Assembly (NCBI GenBank): GCA_035506295.1
Contig: DATJPR010000257.1
Location: 1 to 33,712 of the forward strand
DNA: 33,712 nucleotides
Source of the DNA: DATJPR01 sp035506295
GTDB lineage: Bacteria > Bacteroidota > Ignavibacteria > UBA10030 > UBA6906
Reading direction: 5' to 3'
Translations under genes and position numbers: made by a program
The notes under the pieces: model-generated
Told to the model about the DNA's origin: nothing
Database searches by the model: none
Seen by the model: only the letters and a program-made list of their open reading frames with translations
Shown: piece after piece, positions 32,701-33,712 of the stretch
Numbering within the stretch: the stretch's first letter is position 1
Layout: each line of letters starts with the position of its first letter

Positions 32701-33712
32701 CACCCCGAGAACGCACGAGCCTCTGTTCCGCAACACTCTTCAGGAAGCGGGCCTGAACCAGTTCCTGTTCGAGATGGCGAACATCAGGGATCAGTGCTCC
32801 TGGGTGCATCAGCACGAGCCGGAAAAGGCGACGGTGAAAGCGCGCGATCTCATGCGCATCGCGGTCGCGAAGGTGAAGCTCAATGAGCCGCTGTATGCCC
32901 ATCCTCTTGAGGTATGCCATGAGGCCCTTGTGATCGGCGGCGGGGTTTCGGGGCTCACGGCCGCCCTCGCAGTGGCGGATCAGGGATATCCTGTTCACCT
33001 GGTTGAGCGCGAGCCGGCACTCGGCGGATACCTGCGCCGGGCCCGCTCTATGTTGGACGGCGAAGACCCAAAGGCGAAGTTGAGCGACCTGGTGGAACGC
33101 GCGCACTCCCATCCGAATATCCGTGTCTACACGAACGCGAAACTCATCGACGTGCAGGGATCACTGGGGAATTTCCACTCGCGGATCGACATCACCGGGA
33201 ATGGAGGCCCCGTGGAAGTGCGGCACGGAGTCATCATTGTCGCAACCGGCGCTGAAACGTACACGCCGACGGAATACCTGTACCGCCAGGACGACAGGGT
33301 CTTGCTTGCGGAAGAGTGGGAAGACCGGCTGAGCTCGGACAAGATTCAGGCGCACGCGGTTGCATTCATTCAGTGCGTCGGATCGCGCAATGCAGAACGT
33401 CCCTATTGCAGCCGAACGTGCTGTTCGGAGACGATGAAGCATGCCATCGAGTTCAAAAAGCGAAATCCGGACAACGACGTGGTGGTCTTCTACAGGGAGA
33501 TGAGGACCTACGGCTTCCACGAAGCGTTCTACACCGAGGCGAGAAGACAAGGCGTAGCGTTCGTCCGTTTTAGGGACGACAGTCCCCCGGTCGTGGCCGG
33601 GCACAACGGCCGGCTCTCGGTGGTCGTCCGTGAGGCGACGCTTGATGAACAGGTTGAATACCTTGTGGATAACGTCATCCTTGCGGCCGCGACGGCGCCG
33701 TGCTCGAGCAAC
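29726..33712 (+). CDS. Giant HdrA-type flavoprotein with internal GltD/NfnB NAD(P)H module and second HdrA/QmoB unit (partial, runs off right edge)
   Basis: 1329 codons with no stop; the C-terminus lies outside. The ATG overlaps the qmoC-like stop, with AAGGAG upstream. Order: HdrA/QmoA-type FAD site at 14-39 (VVGGGVGAIQAALDLA), C61/C64 in TFPTNDCAMCTI, cluster CTGCGICFAGC (C113, C116, C119, C123). An inserted GltD/NfnB unit follows: cysteines 163, 167, 171, 206, 210, 214, 218; FAD site at 257-266 (VAIIGAGPAG); NAD(P)H site at 383-394 (VAIIGGGNTAID); ending about 600. HdrA then resumes with CIECGECERRC (634-644) and IAFLQCVGSRD. A second complete HdrA/QmoB starts near 925 (FICHCGTNIGGVVDVPGVVEY, C932/C934, C967, C992, C1024) with its FAD site at 1068-1081. 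Predicted: three flavins and about five Fe-S clusters linking NAD(P)H to the membrane subunit. Confidence 0.85.
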   Translation, partial: MTDHPQHEKIGAALVVGGGVGAIQAALDLAESGIKVYVVETKASIGGVMAQLDKTFPTNDCAMCTIAPRLVGVDRHKDIEILTLSDVETVEGAAGHFSVVVNRRARYVDESKCTGCGICFAGCPVVLKNDFDVGLSDRKAIYTLFPQAVPNKAAIEMHERRACNAACVQGCPVHTNVLGYVKHIAEGRFRDAYLLNREVNPFPSICGRVCYAPCEKACNRGQLDEPLSIRNLKRFVADQVDIDSLPVPHITRTGKKVAIIGAGPAGLAAANDLALSGHDVVVYEAQKEPGGMLRYGIPEYRLPRDILRKEIAYIERLGVKLNLGTKIEGAFPRSDFDAVFVGVGAQEGLPLDAEGSDLQGVMDGLVFLHAVNTGERIPAVPKVAIIGGGNTAIDCARTVKRLGAADVRIVYRRTRKEMPASEDEITAAEHEGIALEYLTLPKRFSGEKGILTGMECIRMSLGEPDASGRRRPIPIPGSEFTVPVDMVITGLGQRTQKDLLRDLGIAMSTSGTAVIDPGTGSTNVPGVFAGGDVVSGASYVIDAIAAGKRAARSINSYLAGEPLRPEEPDTKPEPLSDAKVAELRREFAARNRVAMPELSPAERRQNFREVALGFTREQAMAEASRCLASSLEGCIECGECERRCGPKAIDYSQEDARRTLEVGAIILAPGYEPFDASGNPRLGYGTYANVVNALQFERILSPSGPFEGHILRPSDKKPPKSIAFLQCVGSRDAERNYCSSVCCMFATKEAIIAKEHAGENLRCDIFFMDIRAYSKGFEAYFESAKKLGVHYVRCRVPVIQELPGSRSLRISYLGEHETKESRDYDLVVLSIGMQPPRDAAGLANTFGIELNEFGFCKASSFTPVESSRPGVFVAGPFTEPKDIPESVVQCSGAAAKALALLQDVRGTLIRPKIYPKEIDVRGQEPRVGVFICHCGTNIGGVVDVPGVVEYARTLPGVVYAERNLYTCSNDTQERIKAIIVEHRLNRVVVASCTPRTHEPLFRNTLQEAGLNQFLFEMANIRDQCSWVHQHEPEKATVKARDLMRIAVAKVKLNEPLYAHPLEVCHEALVIGGGVSGLTAALAVADQGYPVHLVEREPALGGYLRRARSMLDGEDPKAKLSDLVERAHSHPNIRVYTNAKLIDVQGSLGNFHSRIDITGNGGPVEVRHGVIIVATGAETYTPTEYLYRQDDRVLLAEEWEDRLSSDKIQAHAVAFIQCVGSRNAERPYCSRTCCSETMKHAIEFKKRNPDNDVVVFYREMRTYGFHEAFYTEARRQGVAFVRFRDDSPPVVAGHNGRLSVVVREATLDEQVEYLVDNVILAAATAPCSSN

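Noticed and set aside
32303..33112. 269-codon minus-strand open frame
   Set aside because: Antisense to the conserved HdrA core (FICHCGTN, VVASCTPRTHE); third-position GC bias of that gene creates the open frame.

Overview
The window reads as one chromosomal segment of an uncultured member of the FCB superphylum, most likely the Ignavibacteria/Chlorobi side of Bacteroidota. The main evidence is a long run of signal-peptide proteins, two of which end in a classic type IX secretion (T9SS) sorting tail with NYPNPFNP motifs, next to a TonB-dependent receptor with an N-terminal carboxypeptidase-regulatory-like domain. I see no tRNA, rRNA, insertion sequence or CRISPR array.

Region 1 (1-20350, nearly all minus strand) is an island of exported proteins. 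Reading in the direction of transcription (high to low coordinates): a TonB-dependent receptor; a secreted GNWGGV-type partner protein; a dockerin-bearing T9SS cargo; a 13-bp hairpin; a short T9SS cargo; a beta-helix protein; a small secreted protein; an FG-GAP seven-blade propeller; a second, different seven-blade propeller; a 179-aa secreted protein; a DUF4091/glycoside-hydrolase-like protein; and a broken beta-helix gene at the left edge. Five of these proteins end in the same ~147-residue, internally duplicated C-terminal module (GWNLVSLP ... GYWVKY ... GW.LLGS ... VFRFNR.TQ.YEP ... PGEGYWVKV.xPC), which occupies the place where the T9SS tail sits in the other two. Three proteins share a different N-terminal domain. 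A structured intergenic repeat occurs upstream of both the receptor and its secreted partner.

Region 2 (20563-24941, minus strand) is a compact four-gene operon: a lipoprotein-like solute-binding/VWA protein, XpaC, a second membrane-anchored solute-binding protein paralogous to the first, and TelA (toxic-anion-resistance family). It looks like an envelope stress or oxyanion-sensing system.

Region 3 (24942-28559) is a loose accessory stretch. It holds two small membrane proteins, a 25-bp tandem repeat, a DUF169 protein with a good sigma-70-like promoter, and a phytanoyl-CoA-dioxygenase-like enzyme.

Region 4 (28560-33712, plus strand, running off the right edge) is a two-gene redox operon. 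It consists of a QmoC-like Fe-S/cytochrome-b membrane subunit, translationally coupled to a giant flavoprotein in which a GltD/NfnB-like NAD(P)H module is inserted into one HdrA/QmoA unit and followed by a second complete HdrA/QmoB unit. It is likely to move electrons between NAD(P)H, low-potential Fe-S carriers and the quinone pool.

All family assignments are from reading motifs; no database search was run.
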